NCBI GenBank assembly: GCA_017620615.1
Contig: JAGAUW010000004.1
Location: 1-64,000 of the forward strand
Origin: Clostridia bacterium
GTDB taxonomy: Bacteria > Bacillota > Clostridia > Monoglobales > Monoglobaceae
DNA: 64,000 nucleotides
Reading direction: 5' to 3'
Shown: piece after piece, positions 15,033 through 24,441 of the stretch
How positions within the stretch are numbered: the first letter of the stretch is position 1
How the letters are laid out: each line of letters starts with the position of its first letter
The notes under the pieces: generated by a model
What the model saw: only the letters and a program-made list of their open reading frames with translations
Databases searched by the model: none
What the model was told of the DNA's origin: nothing
Position numbers and translations under genes: made by a program

Positions 15033-18029
15033 TTATCTTACGATAACCATTTCAGTGGGCTGGTCTTCATAAATCTTGATGAAGAGTCTTACCTCGTTGC
15101 CTTCTTCAAATACTTCAATATCACCTGATGTCACAACAGAAACGTTTCCTGTCTTGCGCTGTGAGTTGTATTCATAAACCAAAGCGCCGTTTGTTGAATA
15201 GTTTCTTACTGTTCCATTTACGCTGACGTTTACTGAATCAGTAAATTTCTTTGTTACCTTACCGTAAACAGTAACAAGGTCTGTTGCTACATTATTGGTG
15301 AATTCAGTGGTTTTCGCTTCAGAATCAAAGAGAACTGTGATTTTGTCAACTTCGCCCTTGGCATTTGTGCTGTACTGGAAGATATCACCCTGTTTGAGAG
15401 CCTTACTTCCACCCTTGACAAAGATATTTTTGTCACTTGACATAAGCTCTACTCGTTTTCCGTTTTCAATACCATAAACAACATCAACTGTCTCATAATC
15501 TTCGTTCTGTGCAGTTGCTATTTCGTCAACCAGAACAATGGGGTTTTTCGCCTCTGTCACACCCGTTGTGCTGGTTACCACAATGGCTCTTGCAGAGAAG
15601 TCCTCCTGAAGGTCATAAACTATGATGTCATAAGGTGTGTTATTTGCGAACATATCCATATTTCTCACGGCATATCTTGTTGTGTCAGTTCCCGCACTTG
15701 CAGGAATATCAAACACAATCGTACTTGGTGTAACCTTTACATTGCCAAGCATATTTGATGCGCTCTTATACACCTGTTCTGCCGCTGCAATATTCTTTGT
15801 GAATACACCCTTGTTTACTGCGCCTGTCTGAGTTTTATCAACCGCAAGGTCAATACCTGTAAGGAGTCCCTGAGAGTTTGTCTCATAGGTTACAAGCTGC
15901 GGTGATACCACGCCGTCTTTACCAAGTGCCGCAAGTGCCTCGTCAGCACCAAGACCGTAAGTGTCATTTACACGGATTTTTGTTGCTGCATCAAACACTG
16001 TTGTATCACCTGATGATGTGAATATCTTAAACTGAAGTGTCTTGTCAATTGTGCCGGTGATTGCAGCGCCTGTCATATATCCGTAAGTTCCGCGGATAGC
16101 TGTTCCTGCTGTTGATGCTGTGGTGTCTACTGCTGCTACATTTCCTTCCACGTCAAGATAGAAACGTCCCTCGTCACGAAGATTGATTTCATTTGGATAG
16201 TTTGCGGCCTTCTTATAAACAGTTTCTGAATCATTTATTCTGAATCCCTTGGCTGTTGTCTGTGTTACACGGCCAAGAACGCTCTCTGTTGAAACATAAC
16301 CCTTAATAAGCTGTTTATCCTGGCTGACTGTATAAGAAATTACATTCCACTCAACCAAATCGTCGGGCTGAATCTGTACACCGTCTTTCCAGAGAACAAA
16401 ATCAACCTCTGTGCTTTCGGGGTCAAGAAGAAGTGAGCCGTTGTTATACTTGTCAGTAACTCTTCCTGTTGCAGATGAAACAGTTTCCACTACAAGGTTG
16501 GTAAAGTGGTTTACAAACACAATGTCATATACACTGTTTACGTCTGTATCAAGAAGGACAAGGTTTCCTGTCGCAGGAATAAGCTGTTCGTTTGTAAGTG
16601 TGCTGATAAACTTTCCATTGTAAATATAAACAGGACTTGCCACTATGCTTGCAGTTCTGGTTGTGGTGTCATTTGTGCCTGCTCTCCAGTAGGTCACTGT
16701 TTTATTGGCACCGCTTTCACCTGTAACTGATTCGATGTCTGTTGCGTTTATTGTGAGTACGTTGTTCTTGCTTTCCTGAGGTTTAACAAGAATAAGGGTT
16801 TTCTGGTCACGTGTCGTGTCTATTCTTGCATAATAAACTACGTTGTAGCCAAGGAACTCACGTGCCATTGTTGTACCTTCTTCAAACACGCGGTCGTTTA
16901 TCATAATCTGATTTTCAGCGGCGGTACTTCCCCCTGAAAGTGTTGTTTCACTTGTTCCTGTAATCTGTCCGTATGCCTTTTCTACGTTGAGTCGGTCATA
17001 AAGAAGTGTTTTGTCAACTACTTCGTATATGATGTTTGAGCCAAATCCTGTCTGCTCCATAAGATTGACAGTAAGCCCGTTAAATACTAATTGTGCTATA
17101 TCCCCTCTTTTCGCAGGGTTTCCGCCTGCTGCTGAAATGCCTTTGAGAAGCTGATTTTCTGATGCAACAGCCATATATCCTGCTGGGTATCCGCCTCGCT
17201 GCATTGCAACCGGCTCATAGCCAAGTGCTCTTACTAAGATAGTAACCGCTTCCTGAAGAAGAACGTTGTCATCAGGACGGAAAGTACCCACATCATCACC
17301 GATAACAAGTCCCTGCTGTTCTGCTACGTTGATTGCACCTGTTGCCCAGTGACCTGCCGGTACGTCAGGAAAACGTGTAGCATAACCTGAACCGGTTGCT
17401 ACATCTTCAAGACCTACCGAATAAACTGCAACCTTTGCCATTTCAGAACGAAGAATGGGGTCATCAGGACGGAAAGCTCCGTCTTCTGCGTCACCTACCA
17501 TAATACCAAGGGCATTAAGAACCTCTGCTGCTTCTTCATATTTTGTTCCCGCAATATCAGGTGAAAGCGCAACACGACGGCTGCTGTATCTTGAAGGAGC
17601 CACTGATTCTGAAAGGCCGTCATTCATCATGGCGTTGTTTTTTGTTCTGTTCTGTTCGACAAGAGCCTCGCTGTTGTCCATTGTCTTTGTTACTCTGGGA
17701 GTCGCTGCCGGCATTTTTGAATTCATATCTTGATTTTCGGTGCCGGATTGACTTTCTGCTATATTGGTGTTTACATTGTTTCCTGCTGCATTATTTCCTG
17801 CCGCATTGTTTCCTGCTGCATTATTTCCTGCCGCATTGTTTCCCGCTTCATTGTTTTCTGCCGCATTGTTTCCGGTACCCATCTGTGTATTTCCACCGTT
17901 TGTACCGTTTAACATTTCGGGTGTCTCACCCGATGCAAGGATATTTTCCTCACCTGCGGCAAAAACATTTATGCCAAATGTGAAAAGCATTACTGTTGCC
18001 ACACACAAGGCGATAAATTTTTTTGACAT
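15033..18029 (-). CDS. SLH-domain surface protein with an Asn/Ala/Gly repeat linker
   Basis: 998-aa exported protein. The signal peptide is residues 1-24 (core LCVATVMLFTFGINVFA). A low-complexity tract of AAGNN units (about 54-85) and a Ser/Thr/Asn-rich spacer follow. Two clear SLH repeats (about 158-210 with GAFRPDDPILRSEMAKV, and 218-275 with GTFRPDDNVLLQEAV) precede a third, degenerate one to about 330. The rest is a long beta-rich region without a recognisable enzyme motif. SLH domains usually bind pyruvylated secondary cell-wall polymers, so it is probably an S-layer or cell-wall-anchored protein. Ribosome binding site AGAGGAGG. Divergent from another SLH gene across 269 bp. Confidence 0.88.
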   Translation of the reverse strand: MSKKFIALCVATVMLFTFGINVFAAGEENILASGETPEMLNGTNGGNTQMGTGNNAAENNEAGNNAAGNNAAGNNAAGNNAAGNNVNTNIAESQSGTENQDMNSKMPAATPRVTKTMDNSEALVEQNRTKNNAMMNDGLSESVAPSRYSSRRVALSPDIAGTKYEEAAEVLNALGIMVGDAEDGAFRPDDPILRSEMAKVAVYSVGLEDVATGSGYATRFPDVPAGHWATGAINVAEQQGLVIGDDVGTFRPDDNVLLQEAVTILVRALGYEPVAMQRGGYPAGYMAVASENQLLKGISAAGGNPAKRGDIAQLVFNGLTVNLMEQTGFGSNIIYEVVDKTLLYDRLNVEKAYGQITGTSETTLSGGSTAAENQIMINDRVFEEGTTMAREFLGYNVVYYARIDTTRDQKTLILVKPQESKNNVLTINATDIESVTGESGANKTVTYWRAGTNDTTTRTASIVASPVYIYNGKFISTLTNEQLIPATGNLVLLDTDVNSVYDIVFVNHFTNLVVETVSSATGRVTDKYNNGSLLLDPESTEVDFVLWKDGVQIQPDDLVEWNVISYTVSQDKQLIKGYVSTESVLGRVTQTTAKGFRINDSETVYKKAANYPNEINLRDEGRFYLDVEGNVAAVDTTASTAGTAIRGTYGYMTGAAITGTIDKTLQFKIFTSSGDTTVFDAATKIRVNDTYGLGADEALAALGKDGVVSPQLVTYETNSQGLLTGIDLAVDKTQTGAVNKGVFTKNIAAAEQVYKSASNMLGNVKVTPSTIVFDIPASAGTDTTRYAVRNMDMFANNTPYDIIVYDLQEDFSARAIVVTSTTGVTEAKNPIVLVDEIATAQNEDYETVDVVYGIENGKRVELMSSDKNIFVKGGSKALKQGDIFQYSTNAKGEVDKITVLFDSEAKTTEFTNNVATDLVTVYGKVTKKFTDSVNVSVNGTVRNYSTNGALVYEYNSQRKTGNVSVVTSGDIEVFEEGNEVRLFIKIYEDQPTEMVIVR
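17775..17870 (-). repeat. In-frame 15-bp tandem repeat in the SLH protein gene
   Basis: About five AAGNN-encoding units, some alternating between two synonymous spellings so that a 30-bp period is also visible. They lie between the signal peptide and the SLH region. Gain or loss of units by slippage would keep frame. Confidence 0.8.
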
Positions 18030-18298
18030 TTTTATTCCTCCTCTTTTAAAATTGAAAATGTTTCGCTTTTATTGTGTGTCGGCAAAAAAAATTTACAACA
18101 CAAATTTTTTGGGTTATTGACAAAAATATTCCTATGCTCCAATACTTTAATCAATTTGTAATAAATATGTAAAAATTTTTTAGATAAATATAGTTGAAAT
18201 ATCTAAAAATATATGGTAGAATAAAATTGTTAAAAAATAACTTTAACACAAATCTGATAATTATTAACAACATAAACCTATACCAAGGGGGAATTTAA
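18030..18298. promoter_or_regulatory. Divergent promoter region between two SLH genes
   Basis: Plus strand: -35 TTGAAA (18194-18199), 17-bp spacer, -10 TAGAAT (18217-18222) for the 606-aa gene. This leaves a leader of about 70 nt, with ribosome binding site AAGGGGG before the ATG. A further TTGACA on the plus strand near 18117 lacks a good -10. I could not place a convincing promoter for the leftward gene. Confidence 0.55.
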
Positions 18299-20119
18299 AT
18301 GATTAACAAAAAACTTTTGAGCGGCATTATCTGTGTGGTATTTCTGCTCTCAACACTGTCCGTTGCGGCACTGCCTTTTTCTGATGTAGAAAACGATCCG
18401 ACAGTCCAGTGGGCAAAGCCATACATAAACGAAATGGCAGAGCTTGGCTACATCAAAGGTTATGAAGACGGCACATTCAAGCCCAACAACACAATTTCAA
18501 AAACCGAAGTCCTCATTCTTCTTTCAAGGATGATAGGTGTTAACGACGAAAGTTTTGCAGATTCCCTTGAATATGCAGTTTCAGAATACAAAGACACCCT
18601 CAGCAAATTTTCAACAAACTACGAGAAAGAGGTTTCTTTCCTCCTTTACGTTGGAATTCTTGATGCTGATGACCTTGGCACATACATTTCAAATGCAAAC
18701 AAAAACACAGCTCTCAAAAGATATGAAGCAGCTGTTCTTCTCACAAAGCTTTTAGGTGCTGAAGAAGAAGTTCTGGGCAACGCCTTTGTTTCATCTTCAT
18801 ATGCTGACACAGTGGAAATCCCTGATTCTGCACGTGCTTATGTTGAATACGTAAAAGAAAAAGGCATCATGCAGGGAATGGGAAACAACGAACAGGGTCA
18901 GCCAATGTTCTCACCCAACACATCGGTTACACGTTCACAGATGGCAAAAATGCTTTACAGCCTTATTGATGTGATTGACCTCTCATCACAGACAGGAACC
19001 GTTGTTTCTGTTGATACCTTCAACGAAACAATCACTGTTACAATAGGCGGAAGTGACATCGTATACAACATCAAAGCAAATACAAAATTCAAAGTAAACG
19101 GCAAAGATGTTAAATCAACAGACCTCAGAAAAGGCATGTCTGTAAAAGTTACTCACATTGCAGGCGATGTTGCCCTTATTGAAAACAACGTTGTTGTCGA
19201 AGATTCTGTCATCTATGGTCTGGTTTCTACCACAAAAGACTCTACCACGAGATCGGTAACAATTGCTGATGCAAACAACAAGAAAAATGTTTCAACATAC
19301 GTTCTTGCTGATAATGCAAAAATAAGAGTAAATGGTGCAATCGACCTCTTCAGCAAGGTTAAAGCCAACAACTATGTGGCACTCACCTTGGTTGACGGTC
19401 TTGTTGAAACCCTTGAGGTTATCGACAAAACCACAACAGCAAGCGGCACACTCGTTTCAATAGATGCGTCAGGCGAATTCACTGTTTTAAACGTTGAAGA
19501 TAAATCAGGCGAAGTTGGGGCTTACGAAATTTCAGCTGACGGTGTTGACGTTTCAAGAAACAGCCTTTCATCAAGTCTCAATCAGCTTATGACTGGCGAC
19601 ACTGTTGTTCTCAAAATGACTTACGGCAAGGTTACAAAGATTTCAGCAAGCAGCAAGAATCAAAACCTTTCCGGTTCAATCTCATACATCACTCATTCAA
19701 AGGACGGCTCAGTAATCGGTCTTGAAACATCAAATTCTCTTACCGAATATAAGGTTAACAAGAGCGTTTCTGTCCTTATCGATTCAACCGAGGAGGGCAC
19801 AGTTTATGACCTCCGTCCCGGTACAGATATTGACATCACGCTCCAGAGCAGTGAAATCATCACCATCAAAGCTGCAAGTGTTGTTGCAAAATCTTCTCTC
19901 AACGGAACAGTGCAAAGCATAAATGCAACATACGGACTTATGGTTGTTGAAGAAGACGGAATTGACTACAACGTATTCGTTAACTCAAGCACAAAGATTA
20001 TTGACAGTGCATCAGGACGAAACATTCTTCTCAAGAATGTTGAAAAAGGTAAATTTGTTACCGTTACCGGTTCAAATGCATCTGGTGTTCTGGAAGCATC
20101 TGTTATAGTAATTCAGTAA
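18299..20119 (+). CDS. SLH-domain surface protein with repeated beta domains
   Basis: 606-aa exported protein. Signal peptide 1-22 (IICVVFLLSTLSVAALP). Three SLH modules cover about 24-225: the first is typical (GYIKGYEDGTFKPNNTISKTEVLILLSRMIG), the second divergent, the third ends SVTRSQMAKMLYSLI. Residues 230-606 hold about four related beta modules, each starting with a GTVVSVD- or GTLVSID-like strand followed by an NGKDV/KGMSVKV-type hairpin. Likely cell-wall or S-layer structural protein. Own promoter and terminator, so monocistronic. Confidence 0.87.
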   Translation: MINKKLLSGIICVVFLLSTLSVAALPFSDVENDPTVQWAKPYINEMAELGYIKGYEDGTFKPNNTISKTEVLILLSRMIGVNDESFADSLEYAVSEYKDTLSKFSTNYEKEVSFLLYVGILDADDLGTYISNANKNTALKRYEAAVLLTKLLGAEEEVLGNAFVSSSYADTVEIPDSARAYVEYVKEKGIMQGMGNNEQGQPMFSPNTSVTRSQMAKMLYSLIDVIDLSSQTGTVVSVDTFNETITVTIGGSDIVYNIKANTKFKVNGKDVKSTDLRKGMSVKVTHIAGDVALIENNVVVEDSVIYGLVSTTKDSTTRSVTIADANNKKNVSTYVLADNAKIRVNGAIDLFSKVKANNYVALTLVDGLVETLEVIDKTTTASGTLVSIDASGEFTVLNVEDKSGEVGAYEISADGVDVSRNSLSSSLNQLMTGDTVVLKMTYGKVTKISASSKNQNLSGSISYITHSKDGSVIGLETSNSLTEYKVNKSVSVLIDSTEEGTVYDLRPGTDIDITLQSSEIITIKAASVVAKSSLNGTVQSINATYGLMVVEEDGIDYNVFVNSSTKIIDSASGRNILLKNVEKGKFVTVTGSNASGVLEASVIVIQ

Positions 20120-20135
20120 AACTTTCTCATAACTT

Positions 20136-20166
20136 AAAAGACCGCATCGTGTGATGCGGTCTTTTG
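20136..20166 (+). terminator. Terminator after the 606-aa SLH gene
   Basis: Perfect 13-bp stem AAAAGACCGCATC/GATGCGGTCTTTT with a 4-nt loop. Confidence 0.88.
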
Positions 20167-20222
20167 TTGTATAAAAAAACTTTTTGATGTAAATACTTTC
20201 CATATACAAGGTGGTGTTTTCA

Positions 20223-20540
20223 TTGATAGATAAAAAATCAAGACGTGTCGTAATAATCAACAACATTGAGTCCGACACAATCGACCAGGCAATTTTCATT
20301 CTGAAATCTGATAAAGCCTCATCAGAAATCAAAAGCTTTGATGCCGACATTTCGGTCGAAGCACAAAAAATAATTGACAACTATATAAATCAAGTAGAAC
20401 GGCTAAAAAAAGTCCAGGAGCCTTTCTCGGCAAAATCAAAAAAACGTTTCAAATCCAAAAAGCCATCGTTTTTGCTGCCCGTAACACTTACAGCCACGTT
20501 TATGCTTGCAATCTTTTTCCTCGTTGTATATTTTGCATAA
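20223..20540 (+). CDS. Small tail-anchored membrane protein, unknown function
   Basis: 105 aa, starting from TTG at 20223 behind AAGGTGGTG; GTG codons 12 and 9 bp earlier are part of that ribosome binding site. It has a charged soluble N-terminus (IDKKSRRVVIINN, then about 50 helical residues), a basic stretch and one C-terminal membrane helix (about 82-103) ending the protein. The shape suggests a cytosolic domain tethered to the membrane. No family recognised. Confidence 0.65.
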   Translation: MIDKKSRRVVIINNIESDTIDQAIFILKSDKASSEIKSFDADISVEAQKIIDNYINQVERLKKVQEPFSAKSKKRFKSKKPSFLLPVTLTATFMLAIFFLVVYFA

Positions 20541-20543
20541 GTT

Positions 20544-21032
20544 CTAAATAAGTTCGCTTAAATTGATAACTCCAAGCCCTTTTTCCTTTGCATAATCAAC
20601 CGTATGTGCTGTACCCCCGCTTCTTCGGGTTTTGTAGGCAATGCAGATACTGCTGTTTTCCACCATAAACTTATTTCGAAGCTGCATACAGCCTGTGCAA
20701 TATGTTTCAGTAACATAAATAATTTCGTCAGCACGCCCAATCACTTTTTCATATCGCCTTTTATCGGCCCCAGGCCATCTAAGATTCTGGTCACGACAAG
20801 GAAGCGCCATAATAAGCTTGAGAAAGGGAATGTTCTTCTTTTTTTGCAAAACAACCTCAGCCGCAAGCAAATCAAACCCAAGTGCTCCTCCCGAAATAAA
20901 TTCGGTATAGCCCTTTTCCGCAAGGTCACAAATAACCTCACCCAGAATATCTGCAATTTTTTCTTTGCTCCCATATGGCAAATCCCGATGTCCGCTGAAG
21001 CAACAGCGATTTTCTTTTTGTGCCTCTCTCAT
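20544..21032 (-). CDS. SLOG-family (DUF1273/YpsA-like) protein
   Basis: 162 aa. The N-terminal motif CCFSGHRDLP and FISGGALGFDLLAAEVVL are the nucleotide-binding features of the SLOG/YpsA group. The core continues through YEKVIGRADEIIYVTE and ends with GGTAHTVDYAKEKG. Bacillus YpsA affects cell division; the ligand is not established. Convergent with the tail-anchored protein gene. Confidence 0.88.
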   Translation of the reverse strand: MREAQKENRCCFSGHRDLPYGSKEKIADILGEVICDLAEKGYTEFISGGALGFDLLAAEVVLQKKKNIPFLKLIMALPCRDQNLRWPGADKRRYEKVIGRADEIIYVTETYCTGCMQLRNKFMVENSSICIAYKTRRSGGTAHTVDYAKEKGLGVINLSELI

Positions 21033-21103
21033 ACTCTATTATCCTTTGGTTGTTTTTGATAAATAGTTTATCACACCGAAAAAACATTTGTCAATTATCC
21101 TTA

Positions 21104-21132
21104 TTTACATTTTAAAAACTTTATGTTAATAT
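21104..21132 (+). promoter_or_regulatory. Promoter of the lrgA/lrgB pair
   Basis: -35 TTTACA (21104-21109), 17-bp spacer, -10 TAATAT (21127-21132). Confidence 0.6.
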
Positions 21133-21165
21133 ATTCTCATATCAATTTTGGGGGAGGGTATATCC

Positions 21166-21537
21166 TTGGCTTTTTTCAAACAAGTTTTTCTGCTTTTTTT
21201 TGTATGCTGCATTGGGGAAATTGTTTCTCTTTTTTTGCCTTTCCCTATGCCCGGAAGTGTCGTTGCGCTTATCATCTTATTTATTTTCTTGCTTATAAAG
21301 GCAATCCGTCCGGCACAAATTGACACTGTATGCAACTTTCTTCTTGGAAATATGTCATTTATTTTTATACCGTCTACTGTTTCAATCCTTGCTTATATTG
21401 ACGTTTTCAAAAGTATTCTCTGGCAATTTCTTTTTATTTGTATTGCCACTACCATAATTACATTTTTCGCCACAGCCTATGCTGTGAAACTTACCATGTA
21501 CCTTTTATCAAAAAAGGGGGGCAATGAAAATGCTTAA
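21166..21537 (+). CDS. lrgA: CidA/LrgA-family membrane protein
   Basis: 123-aa holin-like protein with four membrane helices. The TTG at 21166 is preferred because GGGGGAGG lies 8 nt before it. The family motif PFPMPGSVVALII is at about 30-42. LrgA/CidA proteins influence murein hydrolase export and cell lysis, and some also transport small organic acids with LrgB. The stop overlaps the lrgB start by 14 bp. LrgA and CidA cannot be told apart from sequence alone. Confidence 0.85.
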   Translation: MAFFKQVFLLFFVCCIGEIVSLFLPFPMPGSVVALIILFIFLLIKAIRPAQIDTVCNFLLGNMSFIFIPSTVSILAYIDVFKSILWQFLFICIATTIITFFATAYAVKLTMYLLSKKGGNENA

Positions 21538-22210
21538 TCAATTCACTTCCTCCCCCATTTTTGGTTTCACACTATGCATTGCATCTTATCTAGTAGGTCT
21601 TGGGGTGAAAAAGAGATTTAATTATCCAATAGCAAACCCCATGATTATTGCTTCAATAATTATCATAGGAATTTTGGTAATTTTCAAAATTCCACTTGAA
21701 AACTTTATGACAGGCGGCTCTTTTGTTCTTATGTTCCTTGCCCCTGCAACAGCAGCCCTTGCGCTTTCCATGTACCGCCAGCTTGAAATTATAAAGAAAA
21801 ATCTTATACCGATTTTAGTTGGCTGCATTGTCGGTGCCGTTTCTGCTCTTGTCAGCATAATCGCCTTGTGTCGGTTTTTTGGCATCTCTGACGAAATAAC
21901 TGCAAGCCTTATCCCAAAATCGATCACTACGGCAATTGCCACCGAGCTGTCAAGCCAGCTTGGAGGCCTTTCTCCCGTCACCGTGGCAGCCGTCAGCGTT
22001 ACCGGAATTTTCGGTGCCGTGGCATCACCCTATCTCATCCGATGGTCTCGCCTTAACAATTCAATCGCCGCAGGTCTTGCCATCGGGGCATCAAGCCACG
22101 CTCTTGGCACAACAAAAGCCATTGAAATTGGAGAAGTTGAAGGCTCTGTCAGCGGCATTGCAGTTGGTCTTTGCGGAATTATAACCGTGATTTTAGCAAT
22201 CTTTCTTTAA
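21524..22210 (+). CDS. lrgB: LrgB-family membrane protein
   Basis: 228 aa, about seven helices, matching LrgB/YohK. The recognisable region runs SLIPKSITTAIATELSSQLGG then VTGIFGAVASPYL and ASSHALGTTKAIEIG (about 125-205). Works with the overlapping LrgA-type gene, probably as a holin-like or transport pair controlling autolysis or overflow metabolites. Confidence 0.92.
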   Translation: MKMLNQFTSSPIFGFTLCIASYLVGLGVKKRFNYPIANPMIIASIIIIGILVIFKIPLENFMTGGSFVLMFLAPATAALALSMYRQLEIIKKNLIPILVGCIVGAVSALVSIIALCRFFGISDEITASLIPKSITTAIATELSSQLGGLSPVTVAAVSVTGIFGAVASPYLIRWSRLNNSIAAGLAIGASSHALGTTKAIEIGEVEGSVSGIAVGLCGIITVILAIFL

Positions 22211-22220
22211 TAATAAAACA

Positions 22221-22256
22221 AAAAATGCTTTGAAAATTCAAAGCATTTTTATTTTT
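22221..22256. terminator. Bidirectional terminator between lrgB and the PAP2 gene
   Basis: 13-bp stem AAAAATGCTTTGA/TCAAAGCATTTTT with A/T runs on both sides, between convergent genes. Confidence 0.85.
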
Positions 22257-22770
22257 TCAAAAGTTTTTTCACAATAAAAAATATCACAGCCCCCAAAATT
22301 ATTCCGCCCAAAATATCAGTCGGGAAATGAACAAAAAGATAAAGTCTTGTGAAAGCCATAATAATTGCACCGCAAAGGGTAACTATCCCCCATTTTTTGT
22401 TTTGCGTCAAAATCACAAATGCAGATAGAAATGATGAATATGTATGCCCCGACGGAAATGAAAAATCCTCAGGAATTGGAATCAACATATTTGGGGCATC
22501 AAACATCCAGCAAGGTCTGGGTCTTGCAATAATATTTTTGAGAAAAATGTTTCCAAAAACCAGGCACAAAATGAGTCCTGCCGAAAGGGCAATTCCAGTT
22601 CGTCTATATTTTTTTGTTGCAATAAGAACTATCGCCAGAACAATCCATATAAGACCGCTATTTCCAAGCCACGAAATTCTTGGCACAAGAAAGTCCAACA
22701 AATCAGAGCTTGTGATGTGATGTATTGATTCAAGAATTTCAAACTCGATATTTTCAGTCCCAAACAGCAC
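22249..22770 (-). CDS. PAP2-family membrane phosphatase
   Basis: 173-aa lipid phosphatase-like protein, five or six helices. The three active-site motifs are present: KNIIARPRP (about 78), PSGHT (about 105, catalytic first His) and RLYLFVHFPTDILGG (about 142, nucleophile His). Likely dephosphorylates undecaprenyl diphosphate or another lipid phosphate at the membrane. GTG start with GAGGTG. Substrate inferred from family only. Confidence 0.88.
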   Translation of the reverse strand: MLFGTENIEFEILESIHHITSSDLLDFLVPRISWLGNSGLIWIVLAIVLIATKKYRRTGIALSAGLILCLVFGNIFLKNIIARPRPCWMFDAPNMLIPIPEDFSFPSGHTYSSFLSAFVILTQNKKWGIVTLCGAIIMAFTRLYLFVHFPTDILGGIILGAVIFFIVKKLLKK

Positions 22771-22784
22771 AAAATCACCTCAAA

Positions 22785-23264
22785 TCAAATCCCGAAAGCC
22801 GCCAGCACTCCGCCTGTAACCAAAGCAACAATCAGCCCGGCACCCACAACTCCAAGGAAAATGGCAGGCACTGCATCCTTCAGCCTCATTTCAAGCATAG
22901 CGGCAACCAAAGCACCTGTCCACGCACCTGTTCCCGGAAGAGGTATTGCCACAAGAATAAAAAGCCCCCAGAACTTGTATCGGTCAACCACCTTGCGATT
23001 TTTTTCAGCTTTTTGTTCCATTGCCAAAACCACTTTGTCAAGCTTTTTACTCACACTTCGCATCCACTCAAAAATCTTTCGTATAAACAAAATAATAAAA
23101 GGCACCGGAACCATATTCCCAATGACCGAAACACAAATAGCCAGCCACAAATCAAGTCCACTTGCTGTGGCAATGGGAATAGCTCCGCGAAGTTCAACCA
23201 CAGGGACCATAGAAATAAAAAAAGTTGTAAAAATCTTGCCCAAAAAAGTATCAAAAAAAGCCAT
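22785..23264 (-). CDS. COG2426-type small membrane protein
   Basis: 159 aa, annotated in databases as putative small multidrug export protein, though the function is unproven. Family landmarks: SMVPVVELRGAIPIA (about 18-32) and IPLPGTGAWTGALVAAML (about 108-125). ATG at 23264 is preferred over a TTG one codon earlier from ribosome binding site spacing. About four helices. Upstream of, and likely co-transcribed with, the PAP2 gene. Confidence 0.82.
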   Translation of the reverse strand: MAFFDTFLGKIFTTFFISMVPVVELRGAIPIATASGLDLWLAICVSVIGNMVPVPFIILFIRKIFEWMRSVSKKLDKVVLAMEQKAEKNRKVVDRYKFWGLFILVAIPLPGTGAWTGALVAAMLEMRLKDAVPAIFLGVVGAGLIVALVTGGVLAAFGI

Positions 23265-23348
23265 CAAAAATTCTCCGTTTATTTCCTTTATAGCATAATT
23301 ATACCTTTATTCAAAACACTTGTCAACAAGGGATATATGAACTTTTTG

Positions 23349-24302
23349 TTACTTGAAATATATCTCCATGCCAAACTCCTTTGCAAGAGCCTCTGCGTCT
23401 TCTTTTCCAAGGACAAAGCAGGCTGTGGCAAGGCAATCCCCATAAAGACTGCTTTCTCCCACAATGGTCACACTGCTGTAATCAGTCTCTTTTGGAAAGC
23501 CCGTTTTGGGGTCCAATATATGATGATATTTTTTTCCGTCCTTCTCAAAGAATCTCTGATATGTTCCGCTTGTGACCACGCTTCCTTCATCTATGTGAAC
23601 TACCTGGTCATATTCTCCCGCAACCTCAAAGGGTTTTTGCAAACCTATTCTCCACTTTTTGTCTCTTACATCACGATTTTCTCCCACGCAACAAATATTT
23701 CCGCCCAAATCCACTATGGCACCCCCGACGCCATAGCTTTTCAGAATTTTCACCGCCACATCTCCGGCATATCCTTTTGCGGCACCTCCCAAATCTATTT
23801 TGGCATCATCGGCGTTTTTTATAATAGTTTTGGTAGCTGCATCAAAAACTATCGCCTCGCCTCCGCAAATTTCAAGTGCCTTTTTGATTTCACCGTCACT
23901 TGGCACACGTCCATCCTTGTCAAATTCCCACAAGGAAGAGACAGGTGCAAGGCTTATATCAAACGCGCCATCTGATGCTTCCTCAACCTTCTTTGCCGCA
24001 GAAATGATATTATACATATCATCACCAAGTGTTATAACCTCGCCTTTTTTTGCAGAATTTATTCTGCTGATCTCAGATTTTTCAGAATAAAAGTCCGTAA
24101 TCTTGTGAATTTCACGAAGTTTCTCAAATACAGCATCCACCGCCTCTTCGGCATCATGCCCGTATGCACTTATGCTGCAATATGTGTCAAACAAAAATTC
24201 GGTTTTTTCAACGCCCGGGTTCTGTAAATTTCCTTTAAAATAAAGCCCCGCAAAAACTGTCAAAAGCAGAACCGCACTAAAGCCCCAGACAAACTTTTTC
24301 AT
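23349..24302 (-). CDS. apbE: FAD:protein FMN transferase (ApbE family)
   Basis: 317-aa flavin transferase that attaches FMN covalently to a Thr/Ser of client proteins such as Rnf/Nqr subunits. An N-terminal signal anchor (about 5-22) without a lipobox cysteine places it outside the membrane. Motifs: DTYCSISAYG, DLGGAAKGYAGD (about 170-182), ILDPKTGFP (about 260) and TSGTYQRFF. Client proteins are not in the window. Confidence 0.93.
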   Translation of the reverse strand: MKKFVWGFSAVLLLTVFAGLYFKGNLQNPGVEKTEFLFDTYCSISAYGHDAEEAVDAVFEKLREIHKITDFYSEKSEISRINSAKKGEVITLGDDMYNIISAAKKVEEASDGAFDISLAPVSSLWEFDKDGRVPSDGEIKKALEICGGEAIVFDAATKTIIKNADDAKIDLGGAAKGYAGDVAVKILKSYGVGGAIVDLGGNICCVGENRDVRDKKWRIGLQKPFEVAGEYDQVVHIDEGSVVTSGTYQRFFEKDGKKYHHILDPKTGFPKETDYSSVTIVGESSLYGDCLATACFVLGKEDAEALAKEFGMEIYFK

Positions 24303-24373
24303 TTATTTTCTCCTTACCTGAAATTTTATATCTTCTTATATATTAGCACAAATATAATTTGCCGTCAATCTTC

Positions 24374-24402
24374 TTTACTTTTAAAGAATTTTATGGTATA
24401 AT
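24374..24402 (+). promoter_or_regulatory. Promoter of the surface-glycan cluster
   Basis: -35 TTTACT (24374-24379), 17-bp spacer, consensus -10 TATAAT (24397-24402), 40 bp before the murJ-type start. No terminator is visible until after the ABC transporter, so a 7-kb operon is plausible. Confidence 0.65.
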
Positions 24403-24441
24403 TATTTTATATATACAATCACATTGAAAGGGGGAATTTTT

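Noticed and set aside
17764-18120. Plus-strand ORF with FPAAL repeats
   Set aside because: Mirror of the AAGNN repeat tract on the opposite strand, without a start site or family.
22725-23975. 416-aa plus-strand ORF
   Set aside because: Antisense shadow of three well-supported minus-strand genes (PAP2, COG2426 and apbE). Rich in His, Ser and Asn with no domain.
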